The translations under genes were made by a program, and so were the position numbers. A stretch of 64,000 bases of DNA from Streptomyces rapamycinicus NRRL 5491 (GTDB taxonomy: Bacteria; Actinomycetota; Actinomycetes; Streptomycetales; Streptomycetaceae). The stretch covers positions 8,308,001 through 8,372,000 of the forward strand of contig NZ_CP085193.1 of assembly GCF_024298965.1 (NCBI RefSeq), given 5' to 3'. Below the pieces are notes generated by a model. That model was given only the letters and a program-made list of their open reading frames with translations. It was not told where the DNA came from and did not search any database. Of this stretch, positions 16,638 to 25,102 are shown in pieces (position 1 is the first letter of the stretch; each line of letters begins with the position of its first letter).

Positions 16638-17587
16638 AGCCGCCGACAGAGCAGGCAGTCCGGCGGGCGGCCAGCCGATGCCTGAACCAAGAGGCCGTGA
16701 CCGCGAACCGAATCCCGATGGGCCGCAGTCACTTCGTGTTCACGGTGCAGCTGGTGTCCGGTGAGCGCGTGATTGCGCGGATCGCGCGTCACGACCGCGC
16801 TGAGTGCTTCGCCAGCTTCGCGTATTGGCGGCGCCAGCTGGCAAGGGTGGGAGTGCCCGTTCCCCGCGTGCTGCACATGGACCTGAGCGGGACAGCGCTG
16901 CCCTGGCCGATCATGTTCCTTGAGCAAGCCCCAGGAACCGATCTCTGCAACGTCTACGTGGGCCTTACGGCTGCCGAGAAGCGAAGCATTGCCGACGACC
17001 TGCTCGATATCCAACACCGCACGCGCGGCCTCCCGCCCGGTCCTGGGTACGGCGGTATCGCCAGTTACGGTGACCTTCGGTGCCACCCGCGCTGGTCGGA
17101 CGTGCTGTGGGAGTACTTCACCGGTGCCGTCGATCAGCTTGCGCCCCCGCAGCGGGAGGCCCCGGCCATTGGACAAATTCGCAGAACCATCCACGAGCTA
17201 CATCCCGAATTCGATGGCATCGCCCCGTTGCCCTACTTGATCGACGCCACCCACCAGAACGTGTTGGTGGAAGACGGGAGAGTCACGGCGATCGTCGACC
17301 TGGATGAGGTCGGATTCGGTGACTCTCTGTACCCGCTTGGTGTCGCTCGTGCTGGACTTCTGGCTCGTGGACCAGAGGCCGACTGTATTGAGCAGGTTGC
17401 AGTGCCGCTGTGCGTCGGTCCGAATCAGCGGCGTGTATTCGACCTGTACTCAGCGGTCGCATGCCTCAAAATGCTCGCCCCCAGTCCCCTCAGCGTCGCT
17501 GGCCCGCCCTCTGCCGGCAGCCAGATCGCCGTCCGGCTTCGGAGCTTGCTCGATGCCTTTGCCGGTGCCGCGGCCCACAAGGAGTAA
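16634..17587 (+). CDS. Aminoglycoside-phosphotransferase-like kinase
   Basis: A 317-residue protein of the APH/choline-kinase fold. VIARIARHD gives the ATP-binding strand, PIMFLEQAPGTDL the hinge, and VTAIVDLDEVGFGDSLYPLG the metal-binding DxD segment. The catalytic loop is atypical: where the family has HGDxHxxN, this protein reads LIDATHQNVLV, keeping an Asp and the Asn but not the flanking His/Gly. Such kinases phosphorylate sugar or amine hydroxyls. It starts by ATGA overlap with the glycosyltransferase and ends 4 bp before the next gene. It may activate a pathway intermediate or give self-protection. Confidence 0.8.
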   Translation: MKPPTEQAVRRAASRCLNQEAVTANRIPMGRSHFVFTVQLVSGERVIARIARHDRAECFASFAYWRRQLARVGVPVPRVLHMDLSGTALPWPIMFLEQAPGTDLCNVYVGLTAAEKRSIADDLLDIQHRTRGLPPGPGYGGIASYGDLRCHPRWSDVLWEYFTGAVDQLAPPQREAPAIGQIRRTIHELHPEFDGIAPLPYLIDATHQNVLVEDGRVTAIVDLDEVGFGDSLYPLGVARAGLLARGPEADCIEQVAVPLCVGPNQRRVFDLYSAVACLKMLAPSPLSVAGPPSAGSQIAVRLRSLLDAFAGAAAHKE

Positions 17588-17591
17588 CGTC

Positions 17592-18734
17592 ATGGCCGGT
17601 ATCGTCTTTGTGAGTATCGACGACTTCACCCGCGAGGGCTTTACCAATGGTCTGTTCTTGCAGGTGCGCGAACTACTAAAGCGCGTCATAACCCGAGGGC
17701 ACCCGGCCAGCCTCGCCTGTATCGCGCAGAGCAGGAACCCCGGAGTCGGACGCAGAACTCGAACCATCCAGGGTTGCACTGTCCACGAAACCTTCATCGA
17801 TGCTCCGGGGGTAGCCAGTGCGTACCGGCGGGCTCTTCAAGATATTTTGAACGACCTGGACCCCGACGTGATCCTGCTCAACTCGTGTGCGGTTCGGCTC
17901 AATGAAGCGCATCACGCGGTGCTGGACGAGAGCCTTGCGAGCGGTCGGCAGGTAGCCGTGCTCGTGACCGACCAGCTCTACCCCACAAGCAGTGACCACC
18001 CTGAAGATGAGGTGCGGAGCTACTACAGCCTGATGCGGCAGACCAGCGTGCACGCGGTCAGCGAGACCATCGCCGACGCCTTCCATGGCGAAACCGGTGT
18101 GCCAGCGCAGGTTCTCCCTAATCTCCTACCCGAGCGACGAGTCGGCCCGGCATCTTCGGGGGCAGAGAGTCGATCCCTGACATTGATCAATCACCACCCG
18201 ATCAAGGGTCGACGTGTCTGGGACGCGCTCATTCGGCAGCGCCCCAGCGATGCCTACCTGGCCGTGGAAACCTGGCCCGATGTCCCGGCGTATGTGCCGC
18301 CCTCACCGAGGGTCGAAGTGGCCGCATTCACCCCGGATCCCACCACGATCTACAACCGCACCAGGATTCTGCTGGTGCCGTCGCTGGGCCCGGAAGGTCT
18401 CGCACGAGTCACGCTTGAAGCAATGGAGTCAGGAGTGCCTGTCATAGCTCACCGGATAGGCAGCCTGCCCGAACTCGGGAACGCCGCGATGTTTATCGCC
18501 CCGCCACCGATCGCCGGCTACGAGCTCGATGGCGATGTGCTGTACCCCATGGTTTCCCAGAATGACGTCGAGCGGGCCGCGCAAGATCTCGGGCAGGCGA
18601 TCGACGCTCTTGATCATGATCCGGCACTCCGGGCCCGATTCGTGACCAACGGCAGAGCACTCGTGCGTGACTACCGTGATCACAGCGAGGCTGTTTCCGG
18701 CCGGCTGCTCGACGCATGGTTCGGGACTGTGTGA
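17592..18734 (+). CDS. Glycosyltransferase, GT4-like
   Basis: A 380-residue GT-B enzyme. The N-terminal domain begins MAGIVFVSIDDFTREG; the C-terminal domain has a typical donor site: LLVPSLGPEGLARVTLEAMESGVPVIA in GT4 style, where Glu-x7-Glu (EGLARVTLE) contacts the nucleotide sugar. An AAGGAG sits 7 nt before the ATG. It is the last gene of the DUF4254 operon, 4 bp after the kinase. A free-standing cytoplasmic enzyme with no membrane segment, so the acceptor is likely a soluble small molecule. Confidence 0.82.
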   Translation: MAGIVFVSIDDFTREGFTNGLFLQVRELLKRVITRGHPASLACIAQSRNPGVGRRTRTIQGCTVHETFIDAPGVASAYRRALQDILNDLDPDVILLNSCAVRLNEAHHAVLDESLASGRQVAVLVTDQLYPTSSDHPEDEVRSYYSLMRQTSVHAVSETIADAFHGETGVPAQVLPNLLPERRVGPASSGAESRSLTLINHHPIKGRRVWDALIRQRPSDAYLAVETWPDVPAYVPPSPRVEVAAFTPDPTTIYNRTRILLVPSLGPEGLARVTLEAMESGVPVIAHRIGSLPELGNAAMFIAPPPIAGYELDGDVLYPMVSQNDVERAAQDLGQAIDALDHDPALRARFVTNGRALVRDYRDHSEAVSGRLLDAWFGTV

Positions 18735-18872
18735 CTCAGGACACTCAGATGTGGGGTGATCTTGGCTTTTCCGCCGTACGCGATGCCGCTGACCAGCACA
18801 AACGCGGAAGCTCCGGCTGGACGACTAGACTGGCCGCCGCACTGTACGCGCGACTCAAGGAGACACGGGACC

Positions 18873-20141
18873 GTGACGGCCATCGTCGACGAGCTCACGT
18901 GGCGCGGGCTGATCGCCCATGCCACTGACGAGGACGCATTGCGCAAGGCTCTCGCGGACGGCCCTGTCACGTTCTATTGCGGCTTCGACCCGACCGCGGC
19001 CAGCCTGCACGTCGGCCACCTGGTGCAGGTGCTCACCCTCCGCCGACTCCAGCAGGCCGGGCACCGACCGCTGGCGCTTGTGGGCGGCGCGACCGGCCAC
19101 ATCGGCGATCCTCGGCCGACGGCCGAGCGCACCCTGAACGACCCGGAGACGATCGCCGAGTGGGTGACCCGGCTGCGGGCGCAGATCGAGCCGTACCTCT
19201 CCTTTGAGGGCGACAACGCGGCGACCATGGTCAACAACCTGGACTGGACCGGGGGCATGACCGTGATCGAGTTCCTGCGGGATATCGGCAAGCACTTCCG
19301 GGTGAACAAGATGCTCACTAAGGACTCGGTCGCCCAGCGCCTGGCCTCCGATCAGGGCATCAGCTTTACGGAGTTCAGTTACCAGTTGCTTCAGGGGATG
19401 GACTTCCTGGAGCTGTACCGGCGGTATGGCTGCACCCTCCAGACGGGGGGAAGCGACCAGTGGGGCAACCTCACAGCCGGTCTGGACCTGATTCACCGCC
19501 TGGAGCCGCACGCCGAGGTGCACGCGCTGGCCACGCCACTGATGACGAAGGCGGACGGCACCAAGTTCGGCAAGACCGAGACGGGCACGCTTTGGCTCGA
19601 CCCGGAGATGACCACGCCGTACGCGTTCTACCAGTTCTGGCTGAACACGGACGACCGGGATATCTCGCGCTACATGCGCATCCTCTCCTTCAAGTCCCGC
19701 GAGGAGCTGGAGGAGCTGGAGAAGGTGACTGAGGAGCGGCCGCAAGCCCGTACCGCGCAGCGTGCCCTTGCCGAGGAGCTGACCACGTTGGTGCACGGTG
19801 CCGACGAGTGCGCCGCTGTGATTGCTGCGTCAAAGGCGCTGTTCGGGCAGGGCGAGCTCACCGAACTCGACGAGGCAACGCTGGCCGCCGCGATCTCCGA
19901 GCTCCCGAACGCCAAGGTGAGCGAGCTCGGTCAGGTCACCGACATGTTCGCTGAGGTCGGCCTGGCGCCGAGTAAGTCGGCCGCCCGCCGTACCGTGAAG
20001 GAGGGTGGCGCCTACGTGAACAACGTCAAGGTGACTGCCGAGGATGCCGTGGTCGCGGCCGACGAGCTCCTTCACGGACGCTGGCTGGTACTGCGCAGGG
20101 GCAAGAAGAATCTGGCGGCCATCGAGGTCACCGGAGCCTGA
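18873..20141 (+). CDS. tyrS: Tyrosyl-tRNA synthetase
   Basis: A 422-residue class I tRNA synthetase that charges tRNA-Tyr. The HIGH motif is HVGH at residues 46-49, the KMSKS equivalent is KFGKT near 231, and the tyrosine pocket region YQLLQGMDFLELYRRYG is intact, followed by GGSDQWGN. A C-terminal S4-like RNA-binding domain (PSKSAARRTVKEGGAYVNN) is complete. It starts at GTG 18873 with AAGGAG 10 nt upstream. It closely resembles the housekeeping enzyme of streptomycetes. It lies 138 bp behind the DUF4254 glycosylation operon, so it could be a second copy; whether the genome has another tyrS cannot be seen here. No T-box leader is recognisable. Confidence 0.97.
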   Translation: MTAIVDELTWRGLIAHATDEDALRKALADGPVTFYCGFDPTAASLHVGHLVQVLTLRRLQQAGHRPLALVGGATGHIGDPRPTAERTLNDPETIAEWVTRLRAQIEPYLSFEGDNAATMVNNLDWTGGMTVIEFLRDIGKHFRVNKMLTKDSVAQRLASDQGISFTEFSYQLLQGMDFLELYRRYGCTLQTGGSDQWGNLTAGLDLIHRLEPHAEVHALATPLMTKADGTKFGKTETGTLWLDPEMTTPYAFYQFWLNTDDRDISRYMRILSFKSREELEELEKVTEERPQARTAQRALAEELTTLVHGADECAAVIAASKALFGQGELTELDEATLAAAISELPNAKVSELGQVTDMFAEVGLAPSKSAARRTVKEGGAYVNNVKVTAEDAVVAADELLHGRWLVLRRGKKNLAAIEVTGA

Positions 20142-20166
20142 AGCAGACCGGGAGACGGCAGCTCAG

Positions 20167-20198
20167 CCGTGAGCCGGGGGAGTGTCTCCGGCTCACGG
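20167..20198 (+). terminator. Hairpin terminator after tyrS
   Basis: A perfect 11-bp stem, CCGTGAGCCGG at 20167-20177 pairing with CCGGCTCACGG at 20188-20198, around a 10-nt loop. There is no U-tract, as is common in Streptomyces. It sits 26 bp after the tyrS stop and 34 bp before the end of the convergent HAD gene, so it may serve both. Confidence 0.75.
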
Positions 20199-20231
20199 AG
20201 CCAAGTCATGGGAGCAAGGCGCTGCTGAAGT

Positions 20232-20891
20232 TCAGTGGATAGTGGTGGCCAGCAGCTTGGGCAGGTCGCGCATCTCGTCGAACAGCGTGGTGCCTGGTCC
20301 TTCCAGCCGCGAGGCCGGCGTGAGGCCGCCGCAGTAGCCGAAAGTCCGCATACCGGCGGCACGGGCTGCCTGAACCCCGTACGCACTGTCCTCGATCACC
20401 ACGCACCGCCCGGGTTCTACACCCATGGATCGCGCAGCGTGCAGGAAGAGGTCGGGGGCAGGCTTACCTCGGGCGACATCGGCTGCGCTGAAGATGCGCC
20501 CCTCGAAGTGGTCTCTCAGACCGGCGATCTCCAGGTTTCTCCTGAGGCTCGCGTGACCAGTGTTCGATGCAACGCAAACGGGCATCGCAAGGCTGTTCAG
20601 GGCTTCTACGACGCCATCGACAGCGGTCAAGTCAGCTTCGAGGGCCGCCTGGTAGAGATGCTCGTATTGCCGCAGCCAGTTCGTCTCCAGGCGGCGTCCA
20701 AGCCGTTCCTCCACGGCAGCCGTGTAGACCTCGGTGGAGGAGCCGACGAACTTCTCGATGATCTCCTCCTCGGTGAACGCGCACCCCAGGTCAGCCGTGA
20801 TCATCGCGTCTACTTTGACGCATATCCGCTCGCTGTCCACCAGTACGCCATCACAATCGAAGATCGCCAGATCGACAGGACTCCGCGTCAT
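20232..20891 (-). CDS. HAD hydrolase, beta-phosphoglucomutase-like
   Basis: A 219-residue HAD phosphatase with motif I LAIFDCDGVLVDSE (Asp12, Asp14), the FVGSSTEVY cap region, motif II VCVASNTGH, motif III RGKPAPDLFLHAA and motif IV CVVIEDSAYGVQAA. This set fits the phosphoglycolate phosphatase/beta-phosphoglucomutase/GPP subgroup that act on small sugar phosphates. Starts at ATG 20891. It is convergent with tyrS and separated by 212 bp from the upstream minus-strand gene, so it may have its own promoter. No specific substrate is assigned. Confidence 0.9.
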   Translation of the reverse strand: MTRSPVDLAIFDCDGVLVDSERICVKVDAMITADLGCAFTEEEIIEKFVGSSTEVYTAAVEERLGRRLETNWLRQYEHLYQAALEADLTAVDGVVEALNSLAMPVCVASNTGHASLRRNLEIAGLRDHFEGRIFSAADVARGKPAPDLFLHAARSMGVEPGRCVVIEDSAYGVQAARAAGMRTFGYCGGLTPASRLEGPGTTLFDEMRDLPKLLATTIH

Positions 20892-21103
20892 GAGCGGCAG
20901 TGTAGACCTGCGGTGACCAACCCCCGTGCCGCGTATGGTCGTCGTCGGGTTCGCCGCTTCTGCAATGTCTGCCATTGGCAGCGCTCGACGGACTGGCTGG
21001 TAGCGGGCGGTATCGCGCACGTGGTCCACGCGTCCGGCAAAGCCGCCGTGATGGTCACCGGCCGCCACAGTAGCTTCGTCGCTGGCTGGGGTCGGGGGGT
21101 ACT

Positions 21104-21925
21104 TCATTGCGCTGGGGTGGGGACGGTGGAGGCGTGGCTGCCGAAGGCGAGGGTGGCCAGCGTCAGGGTGCGCAATTGGCTGGAGGCGGCGGTCCAGGCT
21201 GTCCACTGGTGCGCGAAGGGTTCTTCCGCGACGGGAAGACTGGCGTCGGGGGCCGCGCGGTGGGCGAGTGTGCGCAAGGTGAGGTCGTGGCGGGGATAGA
21301 GGGCGAAATCGCCCAGGTAGTCGGCTGCTGCTACGGCGGCGGTCCAACTGTCGACTTTGTGAATGTCGCTCAGTGCGGTGACCAGAGCGTGGCCCTGGAG
21401 TTGTCTCCACGCGGTGGCATGGAGCAGGTAGGCATGGGCGGCCGATCGTAGGCTTGCCTGGAGGGTGGCGATTTTGGCCCTGTGGAAGGCGTGGTCGGGC
21501 AGGCCGAGCATCCTCTTCGGGGTAGGGGTGAGGTGGAGGGCTCCGTATGGGCTCTCGAAGACAGGCCCATAGAGGGTGCACCAACGGTGGTAGAGCCTGC
21601 GACTGGCGCCGGGAGGGAGCTGTCGCTGTCGCAGTATCGCGACGCACAGGGCGTCCCATAGCGAGGGGTTCGAGATGCGCACGATTGTTCCTAAGGGGGC
21701 CAGCGCATCGGCGAGCTGGTGTGGCACGGCCGGGGGAAGCTGGTGGTGATGGGTGTACGTGAGGTCGGGGAGGCTTCCGTCGCCGGCCATGGGCATGAAG
21801 TCAAGGGCTTGCCCGTCCCAGGAGGCTAGCCAAGTGCCGCCCTGTTCGTTGGACAGCAGCCGGTAGCAGCGGGACTCGGTGTCGGTCCAGCCGGGGTGGT
21901 CGGTGCACAAGCTCGCGTGAGCCAA
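21104..21925 (-). CDS. HhH-GPD-like (AlkA-type DNA glycosylase-like) protein
   Basis: A 273-residue protein with the outline of an alkyladenine glycosylase: SLWDALCVAILRQRQLPPGASR (the helix pair before the active site), YHRWCTLYGPVF, and SWTAAVAAADYLGDFALYPRHDLTLR, where the last Asp sits at the catalytic position. The hairpin that is normally LxGxGxWTA reads SDIHKVDSWTA, so the DNA-binding glycines are missing. It may be a diverged or non-enzymatic relative. An EEP-family protein is encoded just upstream on the same strand (130 bp gap). Confidence 0.6.
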   Translation of the reverse strand: MAHASLCTDHPGWTDTESRCYRLLSNEQGGTWLASWDGQALDFMPMAGDGSLPDLTYTHHHQLPPAVPHQLADALAPLGTIVRISNPSLWDALCVAILRQRQLPPGASRRLYHRWCTLYGPVFESPYGALHLTPTPKRMLGLPDHAFHRAKIATLQASLRSAAHAYLLHATAWRQLQGHALVTALSDIHKVDSWTAAVAAADYLGDFALYPRHDLTLRTLAHRAAPDASLPVAEEPFAHQWTAWTAASSQLRTLTLATLAFGSHASTVPTPAQ

Positions 21926-22054
21926 GGCGTTTCCTGTCTGATGGTGATGGCGGGATACAGAGATGTGTGGAGCGGTGGCTTGTGTGTCGAGGGACCCGAG
22001 CTGAGATGGGGCGTGGCAAACCCCCGGACGGTGTGGGTGCTTGAGAGGGGTCGG

Positions 22055-23020
22055 TCAGGCCGCGAGTGCCAGCTGCCAGGTGCGGTTGAGGATCTGGATG
22101 AATTCCTGGGTGTTCACCGTGGCCACCAGGACGTCGTGGTCGGACCAGTCCACGTCGATGACCTTGACGTCTGTGATTGCTGGGAGGAGGGGCTTGCTGG
22201 CGTAGATGCGGTCGACGCGCTGTCGGCCTCCCTGCCGGTCCACGCCGCAGGTGGGGGCCAGGGCCTGGCGGTGGGCGGCGCCGTTGGTGTGGACGACATG
22301 CCGGGCGATGTCTTCCAGGCCCGCGGTCCGCAGGATCTGGTCGGGATAACTGTCCGCGATACGGCGTCCATGGGCGTCCAGCACGCTGCGGTGGGCTATG
22401 TGCTGCTCGTCATCGATCTCGTTCCAGTCCGGCAGCTGGACGTGATCCAGACCTGGTTCGGGATAGGAGTTCCAGTCTCCGCCGCCGATCATGTACACCG
22501 GTGTCTTCCGCCGGTCGCGATCGTAGGCGCGTGAGGCGCCCGGGACTGTGGCGGCTTTGTCGTTGAGCGTGGTCCACCGCTCCGCTTCCAGCCGGCGCCT
22601 GGCCGGGGAGCTGTAGTTGGCGTGTACGGAGGAGGCGATGAACGGCACTGCGCAGTCGTCGATCTTCAGCGAGAGAGTGGTGGGCGGTTGGTTCCATACC
22701 GTCTTGTCGCGCCATTCGCCGACGCAGCGGAACCGCGACTGGTCAACGAATATGCCGGTGAGCTGCTTGGTCTTCCCCTTCTTGGGGCCGATCCAGCCGC
22801 GCAGGCCGAGGGCGTCTTCGTCCTCGTAGAGGAGCTTGCCGTTGTTGGCGAGGGCTTTGTCGCATTCCTGGCGCAGCAGGATGCCGGGGCCGATGTCCGT
22901 GATGGTGGTGTGCATGGCCCGGCGGCGACCGGGGTCTCCCACGCCGTTGCCCTCGAAGTTGGAGCTGACGATATGGAAGGTGTCGCTGCCACTATCCTCG
23001 GCGGCTCTCGTTACGGGCAT
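22055..23020 (-). CDS. Endonuclease/exonuclease/phosphatase family protein
   Basis: A 321-residue protein of the EEP (DNase I-like) superfamily: FHIVSSNFEGNGVG supplies the N-terminal Asn strand, LLRQEC the metal-binding Glu, MIGGGDWNSYPEPG the GDxN motif, and VDWSDHDVLVATV the terminal SDH motif. All four catalytic elements are present, so it is probably an active metal-dependent phosphodiesterase or phosphatase acting on nucleic acid or a small phosphoester. No signal peptide is visible, so it is cytoplasmic. AGGAGA lies upstream of ATG 23020. It follows the LuxR-type regulator gene by 36 bp, in one transcription direction. Confidence 0.85.
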   Translation of the reverse strand: MPVTRAAEDSGSDTFHIVSSNFEGNGVGDPGRRRAMHTTITDIGPGILLRQECDKALANNGKLLYEDEDALGLRGWIGPKKGKTKQLTGIFVDQSRFRCVGEWRDKTVWNQPPTTLSLKIDDCAVPFIASSVHANYSSPARRRLEAERWTTLNDKAATVPGASRAYDRDRRKTPVYMIGGGDWNSYPEPGLDHVQLPDWNEIDDEQHIAHRSVLDAHGRRIADSYPDQILRTAGLEDIARHVVHTNGAAHRQALAPTCGVDRQGGRQRVDRIYASKPLLPAITDVKVIDVDWSDHDVLVATVNTQEFIQILNRTWQLALAA

Positions 23021-23056
23021 GACCAGTGGTTCTCCTGAAGAGGATGACGGGGCAGG

Positions 23057-23668
23057 TCAGATGAGTCCCTTGCGTAGCGCGAAGGCCACGGCGTGGGATC
23101 GGTTGCGCAGGTGGTGCCGGGTGATGAAGGCGTGCAGCACGTTCTTGATCGTGCGTTCTGAAAAGCTCAGATTGAGGGCGATCTCCGGGGTGTCGTAGCC
23201 CTCGGCGACCAGCCGCAGGACATCGATTTCTCTCTCGGCCACATGCCCGATCCCCAGACCTTGCTTCATTCCGTGGAGTTGGCCGAGCAAGTGGAGCAGG
23301 CGTGTCTGGAGGTCCGGCGGGAGGTGGCCGTCTCCTGTAGCCACGGTCTGGATCATGCGGACGAGCCGATCGCTGTCGACGCTCGCGCGCCACATGATCC
23401 CGGCGGCACCGCATTCGGCGGCCAGCGACAGTTGATGGTCCTGGAGACGGGAGACCAACAGGACGAGCCGCGATGAGCCGCTGTGCTGCGCGGTGCGGAG
23501 CAGTTGGTACCCGGCCGGATCGGAGATGTCCGCTGCCACCACGGTCACGGCTGGATCGTCGGCACCGTCGTACAGGCGTATCTCCGGCCGCGGGCGCAGC
23601 AGAGCGATCACCCCGGCTTCGGAGAGGGGGTCATCGGCGCACACCTGGACAGTGATGCGGTCGGTCAT
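23057..23668 (-). CDS. LuxR-type response regulator, orphan
   Basis: A 203-residue regulator. The N-terminal part is receiver-like (TVQVCADDPLSEAGVIALL) but phosphorylation residues are not obvious: the expected central Asp region reads VTVVAADISD. The C-terminal LuxR helix-turn-helix is clear (AEREIDVLRLVAEGYDTPEIALNLSFSERTIKN). No histidine kinase gene is nearby, so it is an orphan or atypical receiver. The start at ATG 23668 drops an unsupported 38-residue extension. It is followed by the EEP gene, and 55 bp separate it from the upstream glycosyltransferase gene. Confidence 0.85.
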   Translation of the reverse strand: MTDRITVQVCADDPLSEAGVIALLRPRPEIRLYDGADDPAVTVVAADISDPAGYQLLRTAQHSGSSRLVLLVSRLQDHQLSLAAECGAAGIMWRASVDSDRLVRMIQTVATGDGHLPPDLQTRLLHLLGQLHGMKQGLGIGHVAEREIDVLRLVAEGYDTPEIALNLSFSERTIKNVLHAFITRHHLRNRSHAVAFALRKGLI

Positions 23669-23723
23669 CCTTGGGGATCCATCGACGTAGCCGGACGGGT
23701 GGATTGAGGCGGTTCGGTGTCGT

Positions 23724-24851
23724 TTAAGGCAGGGCAGAGCAGAAGAGCTGTGCGACGCGGACAGGCCGGAGGTCCTGGACACGCCAGTAGGCGGCCTGGC
23801 AGGCCGCGCGATAGGAAGCAGGGTCGGCGAGCAGTCCGTCGGTGAGGAACAGCAACGCGTTCGGCCCGTGCATGACGTCGGCGAGCAGCCGGCGGGGACC
23901 GTGCTGGAGAGGCAGGAGCAGGTCGGACAGGATGCCGGTGTTGTAGGCGATGACCGGTGTGCCCTGGCTGAGGGCTTCCAGAGCGGTCATGCTGCTGGCG
24001 GGTCGGCGGCACGGGATGATCACTGCGGCAGCCTCGGCCAGCCAGCCGGGTACTTCTGCCCAGCCGGGCACCGGGGCGAGTGTGATATTCGGTGCCCGGT
24101 CGGCGAGTATCTGGCACTGCTGCCGTAAGGCTCGCCCACCGCGTAGGTCGTCGGGCCCGGGCGGAGCGAGGGCGACCTCCACATGGCGATGCCATGCTCT
24201 GGCGGCTGCGATCAGTTCGAGGACACCCACATCCTGGCCGACCGGGGCCAGTACTCGCACTGGGGCTTCAGCCTTCCGTGCAACCGTGGCTGGGATGCCT
24301 GGATTGTGGAGCGGGGCGTTGGGGACGACGTGCCATGTACGGGTGGGCCAGGCTGCGGTGGTGGCCTGCCGCAGGACGGCGTCGCAGGAGGTGATGACGG
24401 TGTCGGCATACGCCAGAGCCGGTGGCATGTCCTGCTCGTGCGGGAGCGCGGGCACCACAAGCACACGCTGGACGCCGTAAGGAAGATCAATTGGCAGGCG
24501 ACCCAGACCCCACAAAACACCTACGGACACGACGGTGTCGACTCGGCGTCGGACGATCAGGTCGCTCAGGGACCGCTGGACTTTTGCCTCAGTGGTGATG
24601 AGGGCCTCACGCAGTGCCTGTGAAGTGCAGGGCAGGGCGAGGGGCAGGTCGAACTGCTCGACGGGGACGCCGGGCAGTCCGGTGCCGTCATGCTGTTCGG
24701 TGGCCGTGGCGATGGCCACCTGGTGCCCGGCCGCCGCCAGTGCGGCGGCAAGTGAAGAGATGGATCGATCTGTTCCAGTTACTGCGTCTATGCGCCAGGA
24801 TGCACGGACGAGGAGGATGGAGCGTCGCTGCGTGTGGTGCTGTGTGGTCAT
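23724..24851 (-). CDS. Glycosyltransferase, GT4-like
   Basis: A 375-residue GT-B glycosyltransferase. N-terminal: SILLVRASWRIDAVTGTDRS and LAAALAAAGHQVAIAT, the usual first Rossmann domain. C-terminal: VRVLAPVGQDVGVLELIAAA and SMTALEALSQGTPVIAYNTG, the donor-binding segment with a GT4-like conserved Glu. No membrane helix. Starts at ATG 24851; the longer frame upstream lacks support. It lies between an amino-acid permease and a LuxR regulator on the same strand. Donor and acceptor are unknown. Confidence 0.82.
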   Translation of the reverse strand: MTTQHHTQRRSILLVRASWRIDAVTGTDRSISSLAAALAAAGHQVAIATATEQHDGTGLPGVPVEQFDLPLALPCTSQALREALITTEAKVQRSLSDLIVRRRVDTVVSVGVLWGLGRLPIDLPYGVQRVLVVPALPHEQDMPPALAYADTVITSCDAVLRQATTAAWPTRTWHVVPNAPLHNPGIPATVARKAEAPVRVLAPVGQDVGVLELIAAARAWHRHVEVALAPPGPDDLRGGRALRQQCQILADRAPNITLAPVPGWAEVPGWLAEAAAVIIPCRRPASSMTALEALSQGTPVIAYNTGILSDLLLPLQHGPRRLLADVMHGPNALLFLTDGLLADPASYRAACQAAYWRVQDLRPVRVAQLFCSALP

Positions 24852-24961
24852 GGCAGGGCCCTTTGGGGAGTCCAGGACTGAGTGAGAAGCGAGTTGGTAA
24901 GGCGGCGGATACCGGGTGCGCCAGATCATGGGTGAAGGGCCGATGCGGCCACAGTGGGCAG

Positions 24962-24987
24962 TGCCGCCGGGCGTCAGCGCCCCGGCA
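24962..24987 (-). terminator. Possible terminator after the permease gene
   Basis: TGCCG and GGGCG pair with CGCCC and CGGCA across a 4-nt loop, giving two 5-bp stems with a 2-nt bulge. It lies about 115 bp after the permease stop codon and 110 bp before the glycosyltransferase start. There is no U-tract. The rest of this 251-bp gap shows no gene. Confidence 0.35.
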
Positions 24988-25102
24988 GTGTCAGCGTCAC
25001 TGGGTCTTACTCACCGACATCTCTTACGGTGGAGGCTCTCGCCCCGTCTCCGTATGCCGGATGCCTGCGAGCAGCAGCGGGCCGCCACTCTCTGCCCCTG
25101 GT

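Noticed and set aside
18735..18872. T-box riboswitch upstream of tyrS
   Set aside because: The leader is only about 140 nt, with no recognisable T-box sequence or specifier stem.
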